From Draconibacterium sp. (GTDB taxonomy: Bacteria > Bacteroidota > Bacteroidia > Bacteroidales > Prolixibacteraceae): DNA of 64,000 bases. A model generated the notes under the pieces. The model was not told where the DNA came from, ran no database searches, and saw nothing but the letters and a program-made list of their open reading frames with translations. The stretch spans positions 1 through 64,000 of the forward strand of contig JADIYN010000003.1 in assembly GCA_016705335.1 (NCBI GenBank). Direction: 5' to 3'. Position 1 is the stretch's first letter; each line of letters begins with the position of its first letter. A program made the translations under genes and the position numbers. This document shows positions 9,247 through 19,436 of the stretch, piece after piece.

Positions 9247-9254
9247 CAAAGATA
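9247..9254 (-). promoter_or_regulatory. -7 promoter element TATCTTTG
   Basis: The minus strand reads TATCTTTG, a match to TAnnTTTG. It lies 16 bases before the murB ATG. Confidence 0.5.
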
Positions 9255-9298
9255 GTTGAAGGATTGAAATATATTATTGGATGTTGGATTTCATCCTA

Positions 9299-9326
9299 TC
9301 CTCCCCTTAGGGGGAGTTAGAGGGGG
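9299..9326. repeat. short palindromic C/G-run element
   Basis: CTCCCC, a short spacer, then GGGGAG form a hairpin within an otherwise AT-rich region, followed by ttagaggggg. The right side supplies the stop codon and last residues (ESPL) of the TPR protein. The composition differs sharply from the neighbours and looks like a dispersed intergenic element rather than a canonical terminator, because no T-run follows. Confidence 0.5.
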
Positions 9327-11547
9327 CTTTCCACAAAATACCTCAACTGATCAAGCATAATTGGAACATCTTCTTTTTCAACACCCTGATCCAATAAATG
9401 GTGCAAATCTTCATCGAAAACCTCAAAAAATTCCCTTTCACTAAAATAATCCTTCGAGATAGATTTTTTATAAAAATCAAGTGCAGCTTTGCGGTTTCCC
9501 ATGCTCCATTGAACATGTCCCATATTCATTAAATCGTGTTTTCCGGGTTCATCGTCGATTAATTGCTGAAAATATTTTCCTGCCTGTTCCTTTTGCCAGT
9601 TACAAACGAGCACCACCCCAGCGGGCGCCAAACCTTTTTGTTGCCGGGCGCTAAATATTCAACTTTGAAATAGCATTTTAAAGCTTCCTCAAATTGCTCC
9701 AGTTCCAAATAACAATGACCAATATTCAAATGTGTATTCAAATCCGTTTCGTCCAGTTTTGCTGCCTCAAGATAATACTCCAGCGCTTTTTGCGGCTGTT
9801 TCAGGTTACGGTAGCAAAGCGCAATTTTTTGTAATTCCACAATTGGTTTAGCCCAAATAATTCTGCTTTTTGTATGCCTCCAGCGCTTTTTCGTAATCGC
9901 CCGATTTTTGAAAACAAAAACCCAGCTTCTGGTACAATTCGTTATTCTTCTCCTTTGAAAGCAGTATTTCAAATATTTCGGCAGCCTCTTCAAAATAGTT
10001 TTTCTTGAAATAGTACTCGGCAATATTCCGAAGTAGTTTTTCATCTTCTTTTAAAATACCGGCAAACGAAATTTTATTGTGGAAATCGAACCGCCACTGA
10101 TAAATATCTTCAAAATCCTGTCGCCTCGGGTGGAGTTTGTAAAACCTGTACAAATCCTGAATATATTGGTTTGAAATAAAACCCGTCTTTCGACCCGGAT
10201 CGGTAAGTTCCTCATCTTTTTGCAGTTCGTTAAACTGATCCATTTCGGCACTCATACCCTGCGACATAAACTCGCGGTTTTCTTTTGGCAGGTTTTCGAT
10301 GCTGAAACAAAATGAATATTTATCGGAATTGCATAAAATTGGTGCTTTATTTATTGAATCAACAAACCAACGGCTTGTTTCGTCTGAGCTTTCAACCATA
10401 TCGGCAATTTGTGGATTTTGTATAAAAAAGGCACAAACCAATTGGTAAAATCAGCAAAAAACGGGTACATTTTCAGCATGGCAAAAGAGCCCATAAACAC
10501 ATCGGCTCCTTCCATTTGTAACTCCGAAAACTCTTCCATTTTGTCCATTAAGCCAGGTGAATCTTTAAAAATTTCCTGCCATTCAGGGTTTTTATCATCG
10601 TCAGAACCTTCGCCCATTAAACCTTCAAGATTGATTTTATCTTTCAGATTTGGGCTGATCCTGATCATTTCAGGAATAATTTCGTCTTTTATTTTTTGTT
10701 GTATTTTTTCTGTTTCCCTGCTGCGAATCAATTGAATAATAACCTGTTCAAGATTTTTCTTAAATTGGGGATCTTCATTTAAAATCTGCAACCGGCTTGT
10801 CAGCGATGAGAAAAATGGCATTCGCGAATCATATTTGTAAAAACCGATAAGTAAACCGACCAATGCACGCTGTGTCAATTCGGGGTTTTGAAGGTTGTAT
10901 ATTTCAAACAGGATGGCAAATTTCTTTTTGTCGAAAAACCTTTGAAGACTTAATATAATGGCCGAAACGATAAATGATTTATAGGCATCCTGAATTAAAT
11001 CGCTGGCAAAAAATTGCTGTAAAAAATCAGACTCTTCATCAGAAAATTTATCTTTTAACCAAAAATGGTTAAACAATACAATCATACTCTGCTGGTGATT
11101 TTTTGCCCTTTCCAACTTGCTTTCGATTTTTACTTCAACATCTTTCGCAAGCGCAACAAGTTCTTCATGCAAGTAGAATTCTTCCAAAAATTGCAAATAA
11201 CTGCCAAAGTCAATCTGAATCATGTTTTGTGTTGACCGTTTCCGTTCGTATTCAACTGATGATGAAATTTTTAAGCGGGCAGTGTTATATACAACATCAG
11301 CCAGTTCATACACCGAAACAATCAGTTTTCTGTAAATCTTTTGGCGTTCAGGATCCTGAATTCCTTCAACTGTATATTTTAGCATGTAACTGTATGTCTG
11401 TTCGAGGTTGCGCCATTCATCAAGATAAATCAACAAATTGTTTTCCCCAATCCATTTTTCAAGTAAATCGAATGCCGGTTTTAATTTCCGATCTGCCAGA
11501 TTTTGGCAAATTTCGTTATATTTTATTTTGAGTTCCTTGTCAATCAT
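9317..11547 (-). CDS. large tetratricopeptide-repeat protein (frameshifted)
   Basis: Four overlapping minus-strand frames join into one protein of about 740 residues starting MIDKELKIKYNEICQNLADR. The first 400 residues are helical without obvious repeats (EEFYLHEELVALAKDV, MEEFSELQMEGADVF). From about residue 550 come TPR units: YYFKKNYFEEAAEIFEILLS, KLGFCFQKSGDYEKALEAY, IALCYRNLKQPQKALEYYLE, LNIGHCYLELEQFEEALKCY and MGHVQWSMGNRKAALDFYKK. There is no signal peptide, so it is likely cytoplasmic. Breaks fall near 10435, 9860 and 9625. Proteins of this architecture are conserved in Bacteroidia without assigned function; the TPRs imply protein-protein scaffolding. A -7 element lies at 11565. Confidence 0.7.
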
Positions 11548-11564
11548 TTTTCAAAGTATTCATT

Positions 11565-11572
11565 CAAAATTA
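11565..11572 (-). promoter_or_regulatory. -7 promoter element TAATTTTG
   Basis: The minus strand reads TAATTTTG, matching TAnnTTTG. It lies 18 bases before the ATG of the TPR gene. Confidence 0.4.
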
Positions 11573-11673
11573 AGGTAAAACCTTGTCGTATCAAAAAACT
11601 AACCAAGGTTTAATTTCGGTTATTTTGGCTGAAAAACGGGTTAATTGACTGACAGATTTAGAATATTCTCAAA

Positions 11674-12953
11674 TCAGACCGGACGTTTATAGCCGCTCCT
11701 GTATGGACGAGCCAATAATTTTGAAGCTTCCTTGTTGTTGATGATTGTCTGGGATTTTGAATCCCATTCTACTTTACTGTTGGTGTAATAAGAAGCCATT
11801 GCCAATTGCACAGTGGCAGTTGATTGGAATGCGTCTTCGATTTTACAGGCCAACAGGTTTTTGTTTTTGGCTTTTACAGCATCCAAAAAATTAGCAACAT
11901 GGTTTTCCTGCATTTCGGGTGTTTGAATTTCCATTTCCTCCTGTTGCTGGTTTTTGCTGTTTGGTGTTAAAATCAATTTATTGTCAGAGGCAAAAAGAGT
12001 CCCGTTCTCACCATAAAAGAAAATACCATTGTTGAACTGCGTATTCAAATCGCCCGTTCCCCAAAGCCGGTGTTGCCAGATTACCGGACAACCTTTAAAA
12101 TTCATTGTTGCATTTAAAGTGTCGGGTGTAGTAATTTTTCCGCTCAGAATATTTAAACTGCCATTTGTTTCAAAAGATGCTGGCATATCGAAATTCATGA
12201 TTTTACGGATTATATCAATGTGGTGAATTCCCCAGTCAACAAGATGCCCGTTTCCGTATTCCTTTTCCAAACGCCAGGCTTTGTGCCCGATGATTGGGCG
12301 ATATTCAAGTTTTGGCGCCGGTCCGCACCATGTTTCCCAATCAAGAGTTGCTGGCGGAGCCTGAATTGTTGCATCGGCAAGAACAGGATTGTAATGAATT
12401 TGAGCTCCAATCTGGTGAACTTTGCCAATTTTGTCCGCTTCAATCAATTCCTTCGCTTTTGCAAAAGCTTTGCTTTGCCTGCGTTGAAATCCAATTTGTA
12501 CAATGTTTCCAGCTTTTTGAGCTGCCTTTACCATTGCTTTTCCTTCTTCTATGTCGTAGGAAAGTGGTTTTTCGCAGTAAATATCCAGGCCTTTTTCACA
12601 AGCCGCAATAAAATGCAAGGCATGCCAGTGTGGAACCGTGCCAATAAATACAGCTTCCAAACCCTTTATATCAAGTAAATCATTGTAATCTTTAAATTCT
12701 TTTGGACGGCTTCCCTGTATCGATTCAAGTTTGTCAGCGCTGGTTTTAAGTGTTCCGTATCAATATCGCAAATTGCAATAACTTCAACTCCTCCAACTTT
12801 TAAAGCTGCTTCAGTAATTACCATTCCATACCATCCGGCTCCAATTAAACCGATTTTCAGCTTTTGGTTTTGCGCAAATGCGGGTATGTTGAATGCTGTT
12901 ATTAATCCCGCCGTTGCTATTGATGATTTTTGAATAAATGATCTTCTTTTCAT
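11674..12953 (-). CDS. Gfo/Idh/MocA-family oxidoreductase with Tat-type signal (frameshifted)
   Basis: The N-terminal MKRRSFIQKSSIATAGLI is a twin-arginine-like export signal ending near FAQ. It is followed by the Rossmann dinucleotide fold KIGLIGAGWYGM and ICDID. One break near 12740 joins to ADKLESIQGSRPKEFKDYND, then EAVFIGTVPHWHALHFIAAC, the diagnostic CEKPLSYDIEEG (EKP motif) and the substrate domain with WGIHHIDIIR carrying the catalytic His. The joined protein is about 425 residues. Tat-exported members in Bacteroidota act in the periplasm on sugars or glycosides with tightly bound NAD(P). The substrate is not deducible. It stands alone downstream of topB, separated by a repeat-bearing gap. 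Confidence 0.8.
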
Positions 12954-13017
12954 AATTGTTGATTTAGATTATGGTTTTAAAAATAGTAAAATTTTGGTTG
13001 CAGAAAAAAGTGTAAAC

Positions 13018-13041
13018 CACATAGGCACATAGGGCACATAG
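13018..13041. repeat. short direct repeats of cacatag type
   Basis: Three near-identical units (cacatag, gcacatag, ggcacatag) follow each other in the gap between topB and the oxidoreductase gene. The gap holds no gene. Low-copy simple repeats of this kind are scattered through the intergenic regions of this window. Confidence 0.5.
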
Positions 13042-13084
13042 AATAAAACTTGCGTTCTTAATTGTGTAAGTAACTATTTGCCAT

Positions 13085-15398
13085 TCAAAATCCCAAAACC
13101 AATTCCCTTGTAAGTGCCTTTCCTTTTGCCCGATTCCTGATTTCTTCGAAACTGAACCTGAAATCACAGCCCAATTTCCAGCGGCTGCAACCGTATGCAG
13201 TTTTCCCTTTGATGATTGTACCTGTTTTACATTTCGGACAAGGCGGCATATTTTCGGTCTTTTTGGGTTTCATCAACTGATTTTTCAAATTCAATATCGA
13301 AATTTAAATTCAATTTTAAAAAGCCATCTACTTTTTTACCATTCAAAACAAACCCATTTATTTGGGTTGTTTCCTTTTTATCGATGAGCCTTTGTAATTG
13401 CGTTTCTGTTAGTTTCTTTTCCATAAAAACAAAGGGCAACCTGAAATTACATCCCTGCTTCCACTCGCTGCAGCCAAAAGCGTTTTTACCTTTTATCAGA
13501 TTTCCTTTGGTGCATTTCGGACATTTTGTTCCCACAAGTTCGGTTTTTGGCGATGTTTTTTTTGCCTTTGGTTTATTTGTTTTTTTAGGTTCTTCCTGAA
13601 AAGTAGCCACCATTTTTGGTTTGCCGGTTTCGGTGCGCACTTCGTAAACAAGGTCGTGTACCTTTTTTTTCATGTTGAAAATAAATTGGGTTACACTGAA
13701 TTCTCCCTGTTCGATTTCTTTTAACTGTTTCTCCCACTGACCCGTTAGTTCTGCAGATTTCAGCAGTTCGTTTTGAATTGTATCGATCAGTTGTATTCCT
13801 ATTTCGGTTGGAATTACAAGTTTTTTGGAACGTTGTGTGTATTTTCGTTTAAACAGGGTTTCGATAATTGCCGCACGTGTTGAAGGTCGCCCGATTCCGT
13901 TGGCTTTCATCAATTCACGAAGTTCCTCGTCGTCCACCTGTTTTCCTGCGGTTTCCATGGCGCGAAGCAGTGAAGCTTCGGTATAATTATTTGGTGGCTT
14001 TGTTGACTTTTCTGAAAACGAAGGTTCATGCGGGCCATGCTCACCTTTTTCAAAAGTTGGGAGAATTTTTTCTTCCTCCTTTTCTTTATTTTCGTCTTCC
14101 TCTTCACTTTTATTATCCTTTTGAAAAAGAACCCGCCAACCCTCTTTTAGAATTTCCTTGCCATTGGCTACAAAATCAACTCCCTCAACCACAGCATTTA
14201 CCTGAGTTTTGGCAACTTCACAGTCGGGATAAAATACAGCGATAAATCTGCGGGTTATTATGTCATATACTTTTTGCTCGTCACCTCCCAAAAGGCGTTT
14301 TTCCCCTGTTGGTATAATTGCGTGGTGATCGGTTACTTTTTTGTCGTTAAAAACTTTTGTCGATTTTCGGATTTTGTTTCCTAAAAGTTGTTGCGTAAAA
14401 GTTGAATAATCAATAAGTCCTTTTAAAATATCATGAATTTTAGGGTAGATATCGTTTGGAAGAAAAGTTGTGTCAACACGTGGATAGGTAACAACTTTCA
14501 TTTCATAAAGCCGTTGCACTGTTTTTAAAGTATCCTCCGCCGTAAAACCAAACTTGTTGTTGCAATACACCTGAAGTCCGGTCAAATCGAAAAGTTTTGG
14601 AGCATATTCCTTACCTTCCTTTTTTTCGATATCGGTTATAAAAAGATCCTTCCCCGTAATAAGTGCAAGCAATTTTTCACCTTCTTCTTTTGCAAAAAAC
14701 TTACCTGTTGTATTGTTGAAATTAGTTTCGCGATAAATGGTTTGCAGCTCCCAATAAGGTTTTGGTACAAAATTTTTGATTTCGTAATAACGGTTTACCA
14801 ACATTGCCAAAGTTGGTGTTTGCACCCTGCCAATTGACAAAACCTGTTTGTAGGCACCGTATTTCATGGTGTAAAGCCGGGTTGCATTCATCCCCAAAAG
14901 CCAGTCGCCAATTGCCCGCGAACTGCCTGCGTAAAAAAGGTTATCAAAATCGGTTGCCGGCTTTAAGTTTTGGAACCCGGCACGAATTGCTTCGGTAGTT
15001 AACGACGAAATCCAAAGCCTTTGAACCAGTCCTTTATATTTCGCCTGTTTAATCACCCAACGTTGAATCAGTTCTCCTTCCTGACCGGCATCACCACAGT
15101 TTATAACCACTGTTGCTTTATCAAATAATTCCTTTATTATTTTGAATTGTTTTTTTACACCGGGGTCGTCCATTAATTTTGTTTCGAAACGCTCCGGGAG
15201 CATGGGCAAAGCATTCAAATCCCACTGTTTCCATTTTGGATCGTAATCTTCGGGCGGGAAAAGTGTGCAAAAATGGCCGAAAGTCCAGGTAACCTGGTAA
15301 CCATTTCCTTCGAAATATCCGTCTTTTCGTGATTTTGCGCCAATAACTTCTGCTATTTCCCGCGCAACACTTGGTTTTTCAGCAATACAGACTTTCAT
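13085..15398 (-). CDS. topB: DNA topoisomerase III (type IA), two C-terminal zinc ribbons (frameshifted near 3' end)
   Basis: The enzyme relaxes and decatenates DNA by single-strand passage. The TOPRIM domain starts at once (MKVCIAEKPSVAREIAEVIG) and contains the acidic GDAGQEGELI. IGRVQTPTLAMLV and the active-site tyrosine in VVTYPRVDTTFLPND follow, then the HHAIIPTG loop and GIGRPSTRAAIIETL. At the C-terminus are two ribbons of the form CPKC-x8-KxxxGCSxWKxGC. The first (CPKCTKGNLIKG) is in the main frame. The second (CPKCKTGTIIKG) is reached after a slip near 13260 in a run of As. About 770 residues join. The short-spaced Cys ribbons fit Bacteroidota TopB. The gene is monocistronic. Confidence 0.92.
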
Positions 15399-15613
15399 GA
15401 TTTAAGATTTGGCAGGAAACATCAAAATCGGGAATTTGGAAATATCCAAAATTGAACTTTCAATAAACAATTTCCGGTTATTAGTAACAAGTAAAATTTC
15501 ATAATTTGCAAAGTTCCTGAAAAAAATTGAAAATGTTTTCCTTTAAATTATTTATTAACCTTGAAAAGGAATTTAATCAAAGCCATTCAAACTGTTATAA
15601 AATTTGAAAATGA

Positions 15614-15621
15614 TATATTTG
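15614..15621 (+). promoter_or_regulatory. -7 promoter element TATATTTG
   Basis: TATATTTG matches TAnnTTTG and lies 39 bases before the ATG of the sialate esterase gene, in the 262-base gap after topB. Nothing else was recognised in that gap. Confidence 0.5.
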
Positions 15622-15660
15622 ACAAAACATAAAATTTTTCAAACAAAAAATATTTAAATC

Positions 15661-17122
15661 ATGAAACAAAATATTTCAATTTTATCGGTTTTGGTGCTTT
15701 TTCTGTTTGCAACAAGTTTAAAAGCTGAGGTAAAACTACCTGCTATTTTTGGCGACAACATGGTTTTGCAGCAGCAAACCGATGCAGCAATCTGGGGAAA
15801 TGCATCAGCGAATAAAACTGTAAAAATTACAACTTCGTGGAATAAAAAAAGCTATTCAACAAAAGCGGATTCTGAAGGAAAATGGAAAATTAAAGTTCAA
15901 ACACCATCTGCCGGCGGACCGTTTTCGATAACTGTTTCAGACGGAAAAATATTAACACTTAACAATGTTTTAATTGGTGAAGTGTGGGTTTGTTCAGGCC
16001 AGTCGAATATGCAAATGACAATGCGCGGATATCGCAATCAACCTGTTTTGGGTGCCAATGAAGCAATTGCAAGCTCTGAAAATGCAAACATTCGGTTAAT
16101 CACAATTGACCGTGTTAAAAACCTGAAACCACAGGAAGATTTCCCCGGGAAATGGGTGGAATGTAGTCCTGAAAATGTTGCAGATTTTAGTGCAACTGCC
16201 TATTTCTTTGGAAAAATGGTACAACAGGCACTGAATGTACCAGTTGGTTTAATTTGCTCAAGCTGGGGCGGAACCCGCATAGAACCCTGGATAAGCGAAA
16301 GCGGAATTAACAATTTTGACTGGGTAAAAATGCCCGATAAAAATATGACCGGCGACTACAATCAGCAAACACCAACCGTTTTATATAATGCAATGATTTC
16401 GCCAATGGCTGGTTATGCGATAAAAGGTGCATTATGGTATCAGGGCGAATCCAACCGCAACGAACCTGTTGAATATGAAAAACTGTTGCCGGGTTTATCA
16501 GAAAACTGGATAAATGAATGGGGAATCGGCAATTTTCCTTTTTATTACGTTCAGATTGCGCCTTATAATTATGGTGCAAGCGGTTTAAACTCAGCTTATA
16601 TTCGCGAAGCGATGTTAAAAACGTCAAACTTACCAAACCTTGGAATGGCTTGTATTTTGATGCCGGAGAAGAAACATGTATTCACCGCAAAAAAAAAGTG
16701 CTGGCGAACGACTAGCTTACCTGGCACTTGCAAAACATACGGTAAAAAAAGGAATAGATTTTCAGGGTCCGGTTTTAAAGGAAATGAAAGTTGAAGGCAG
16801 CATTGTAAAACTCACTTTCGACCATGCGAATAATGGACTGACGACTTTTGGAAAGGAACTTAAAAACTTTAAAGTAGCCGGCGAAAACAAAAATTTTGTT
16901 CAGGCGCAGGCATTTATTACCAACCAGGGAATTTCGGTTTATGCCCCAAATGTTGAAAAACCTGTGGCAGTCAGATATGCTTTCGATGATTTTGTTGTTG
17001 GCGAACTTTTTAATACGGAAGGGTTGCCGGCATCATCGTTTAGAACTGATGACTGGGAGATAAGTAGTTCAGAGTTCAGAGTTCAGGAGTTTAAAGTTGA
17101 AAAGGAATACTTTGAACTTTGA
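15661..17122 (+). CDS. sialate O-acetylesterase-like SGNH hydrolase (frameshifted)
   Basis: A signal peptide (MKQNISILSVLVLFLFATSL, cleavage near KAE) leads into LPAIFGDNMVLQQQ, the standard opening of Bacteroidota sialate 9-O-acetylesterases. The SGNH blocks are CSGQSNMQMTM (nucleophile Ser), SSWGGTRIEPW, and ALWYQGESN. The catalytic His block lies in the frameshifted stretch 16655-16700 (CIHP region, then KKSAGERLAYLALAK). At least two breaks occur there, one next to an A9 run. The C-terminal beta domain (VKLTFDHANNGLTTF, FDDFVVGELFNTEGLPAS) completes about 490 residues. The last 18 residues derive from a simple intergenic repeat. The enzyme removes acetyl esters from sialic acids or related glycans in the periplasm or outside. 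No nan genes are nearby. Confidence 0.8.
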
Positions 17123-17139
17123 ACTTTAAACTTTAAACT
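17066..17139. repeat. imperfect inverted repeat of agttcag/gaacttt units at a convergent gene junction
   Basis: The left arm (17066-17103) is built of agttcaga units and the right arm (17109-17139) of tttgaac/tttaaac units. The right arm is largely the reverse complement of the left, so the RNA can fold into a long AU-rich hairpin from either strand. It spans the 3' ends of the convergent esterase and lactonase genes and would suit a bidirectional terminator. It also encodes the last residues of the esterase. Confidence 0.55.
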
Positions 17140-18025
17140 AATTCACACCTTTTGCATTCATTTTCAGAGTATAAACACCTTTGCGGGCGGTAACAAAAAG
17201 TATATTCCTTTTTTTGCCGCCAAAACAAACATTTGCAGGGCTTTCAGGAAATTCGATTTCTTCAATTAATTCTCCTTTCGGATTGTAAACCCAAACTTTC
17301 CCTGATGTGAGATAAACATTTCCTTCATCATCAATTGTCATCCCATCACTGCCTTTGGGCGCGAAAAAGGTTTTGTTTGCCAAACTACCATCCGGTTGAA
17401 TATCATATTTAAAGGTTTCATTGGCCTGAATATCGGCAACATACAACGTTTTACCATCGGGTGTTCCTATCAAACCGTTTGGAGTTTTAAAATCATTTAT
17501 AACCCGTGTAATCTTACCATCCTGAGCTAAAAAATAAACGCCACGCACATCCTGTATTTCTTTGTGTCCTTCTGCCCACCAGTCGCGATGATAATACGGA
17601 TCAGAAAAATAAATCCCACCATTTGGCGAAATCCATAAATCGTTTGGCGCGTTTAAATGCTTTCCATCAAAACCTTCGTGAATCGGGACAAGCTTTTTGT
17701 TTTCATCAAAATAGGCAAGCTGGTTTTTTTCATCAGCACAGGTAACCAACCGGCCACGCGAATTAAAATACATTCCGTTTGAACGGCCGGTTCCTTCGAG
17801 CCAAAGCGAAATTCCGTCTTTTTCATCCCAAACATAAATACGGTCCTTTGGCTGATCGGTAAAGTAAACTTTACCATCGGGTGCAACAGCCGGACCTTCA
17901 GTGAAGGCAAAATCAGAACCTGCTTTCTCAATTTTTGCATTTTTTGCAATTAACCCTTCTTCACCTTTTTTGCCAAAAGCCGTTAAAGTTGAAATGGCAA
18001 ATACTATTAAAATCATTTTTTTCAT
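17138..18025 (-). CDS. SMP-30/gluconolactonase-family lactonase, exported
   Basis: The intact 295-residue protein has a signal peptide (MKKMILIVFAISTLTAFG). It is a six-bladed beta-propeller of the SMP-30/gluconolaconase/LRE family that hydrolyses sugar lactones with a divalent metal. Likely metal ligands are the Glu in FAFTEGPAVAPDG, the Asn in HLNAPNDLWISPNG, the Asn in FKTPNGLIGTPDG and the Asp in GSDGMTIDDEGNVY. The repeated PDGKxYxxD blade endings are clear. Periplasmic lactone hydrolysis in uronate or aldonate use is inferred. It is convergent with the sialate esterase and divergent from the kinase operon. Confidence 0.85.
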   Translation of the reverse strand: MKKMILIVFAISTLTAFGKKGEEGLIAKNAKIEKAGSDFAFTEGPAVAPDGKVYFTDQPKDRIYVWDEKDGISLWLEGTGRSNGMYFNSRGRLVTCADEKNQLAYFDENKKLVPIHEGFDGKHLNAPNDLWISPNGGIYFSDPYYHRDWWAEGHKEIQDVRGVYFLAQDGKITRVINDFKTPNGLIGTPDGKTLYVADIQANETFKYDIQPDGSLANKTFFAPKGSDGMTIDDEGNVYLTSGKVWVYNPKGELIEEIEFPESPANVCFGGKKRNILFVTARKGVYTLKMNAKGVN

Positions 18026-18275
18026 AATTTAATCAGTTTTGTTTTTGTAAAAATAGAAATAGATTTGAATAAAGCAGGCAGAAAAAACGATTGTTAATCC
18101 ACCTGCAATTTGTTCACAACTTCGCCAAATATCAAAGCAGGGATTGATAAAATGTTCAGTAATATGTCCGTTTTAAATAAATGTTTTTTGCTGTTGAGCT
18201 AAAGATTGAAAGCATCAATTACAAAATCAATTAAATGAAAGTTTTTAAATACTTAAAAGGATTGTTTTAGAACCT

Positions 18276-18283
18276 TATATTTG
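18276..18283 (+). promoter_or_regulatory. -7 promoter element TATATTTG
   Basis: TATATTTG matches TAnnTTTG. With transcription starting a few bases downstream, the ATG at 18296 would have almost no leader, whereas ATG 18323 would have about 30 bases; this favours 18323 as the kinase start. The rest of the 18026-18275 gap holds no recognised gene, only open stretches of 11 and 16 codons. Confidence 0.5.
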
Positions 18284-18322
18284 TTCCATCTAAAAATGCG
18301 TTCAAGAAAAAATGCCATTCTA

Positions 18323-19436
18323 ATGCACAAAATTAAATATCGAATTAAAAAGAAAGGGAAATCAAATTTTGTATGGCTGCAAAAAAGCAACAAGTACATA
18401 AATTTGAAAACCCTGCATTTGATATTTTTCAACTTTGGCTAAAAACACTTCAAACGAAATAATTTACAGATATTTAACTGATAATACGGTTTTACAATTG
18501 AAACTTGCCGGCAATTTGTGACTGATTTCGAAAATGAAATCGCAAGAATTAATGTTTCTGATAAGCAGGAAATTGAAATTCCGGTAAATTTGAAATGTAG
18601 TAATTACAACTTTGAACCATATTTTGTCCATACTTATCAGTTTGGTGAAAAAGCTTTTTCAATTTCTTACGAAGACAAATTCCTTGAAAACTGGTTGCAC
18701 CCAATTATCGACCATTTAAATTCGGAGCCGGTTGAAATACTGTCATTTCATTTTGAAGTTTTTAATTGTGGTAAAATCGTATTCGCGAAAAGTCCTCCGG
18801 TAATAACAAAATCTATCCAGCTGACAATATTTTTCAACAGCTTGCCAATAAATTATTTGATAAATCAGATAACGACTGGCTATTGAAGGCACATGCTTCG
18901 GCGGTTACAAATCATAAGAAAACAGTACTTTTCAGCGGTTCGTCGGGTAGTGGAAAAACAACATTGGCGGCACTTTTATTGCAAAAGGGATTTGATTTGG
19001 TTTCGGACGACCTGGTTTTGTTTGACAAAAAAAAGCGGGCTTATGGATTTCCATCGGCCATGTCAGTAAAAAACGGAGCATTAAAACACTTTCACCCATT
19101 TATCCTGAACTTGACAACAAAACTGAAATACACCTTTCGCCTGAAAAAAAAGTTCGATATTTGAACACAAATTCAGGCAAAAAAGAAGTTTCAAAAGTTT
19201 ACCAGGTAAAAGAAGTTGTTTTTGTAAAATACAATCCCAAAATCGATTTTAAACTAAGCAAAATAAGCTGTTCCAAAGGCATTAAATCTTTCCTTAAACA
19301 AGCCTACATTTCGCCAAATCCTACTAGTGCAGATACTTTTCTTGACTGGGCGGTAAATGTTTCTTTTTACAATCTGACATATTCTGATTCGGATATTGCA
19401 ATGGATGCAATGTTAAAACTTTTTGAAAATGAATAA
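18323..19436 (+). CDS. PqqD-like domain fused to HprK-like P-loop kinase (frameshifted)
   Basis: Joining frames gives about 375 residues. The N-terminal 90 residues (KIKYRIKKKGKSNFVWLQK, then FENPAFDIFQL, NEIIYRYLTDN and RQFVTDFENEIARIN) have the layout of a PqqD/RiPP-recognition-element domain. A linker follows, then WLLKAHASAV, the Walker A loop VLFSGSSGSGKTTLA and the acidic LVSDDLVLF typical of HPr(Ser)-kinase-like enzymes, then FPSAMSVKNGAL and KEVVFVKYNP. About five one-base breaks are needed (near 18415, 18450, 18500, 18800 and 19095). The related kinase in the paeninodin lasso-peptide pathway phosphorylates the precursor peptide. Here no precursor, cyclase or protease gene is visible. 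Its stop overlaps the next gene. The start at 18323 is chosen over 18296 from the promoter position. Confidence 0.65.

Noticed and set aside
18235..18270. An 11-codon frame (MKVFKYLKGLF) upstream of the kinase as a possible precursor peptide
   Set aside because: It is too short, lies upstream of the likely -7 element, and has no leader/core layout.
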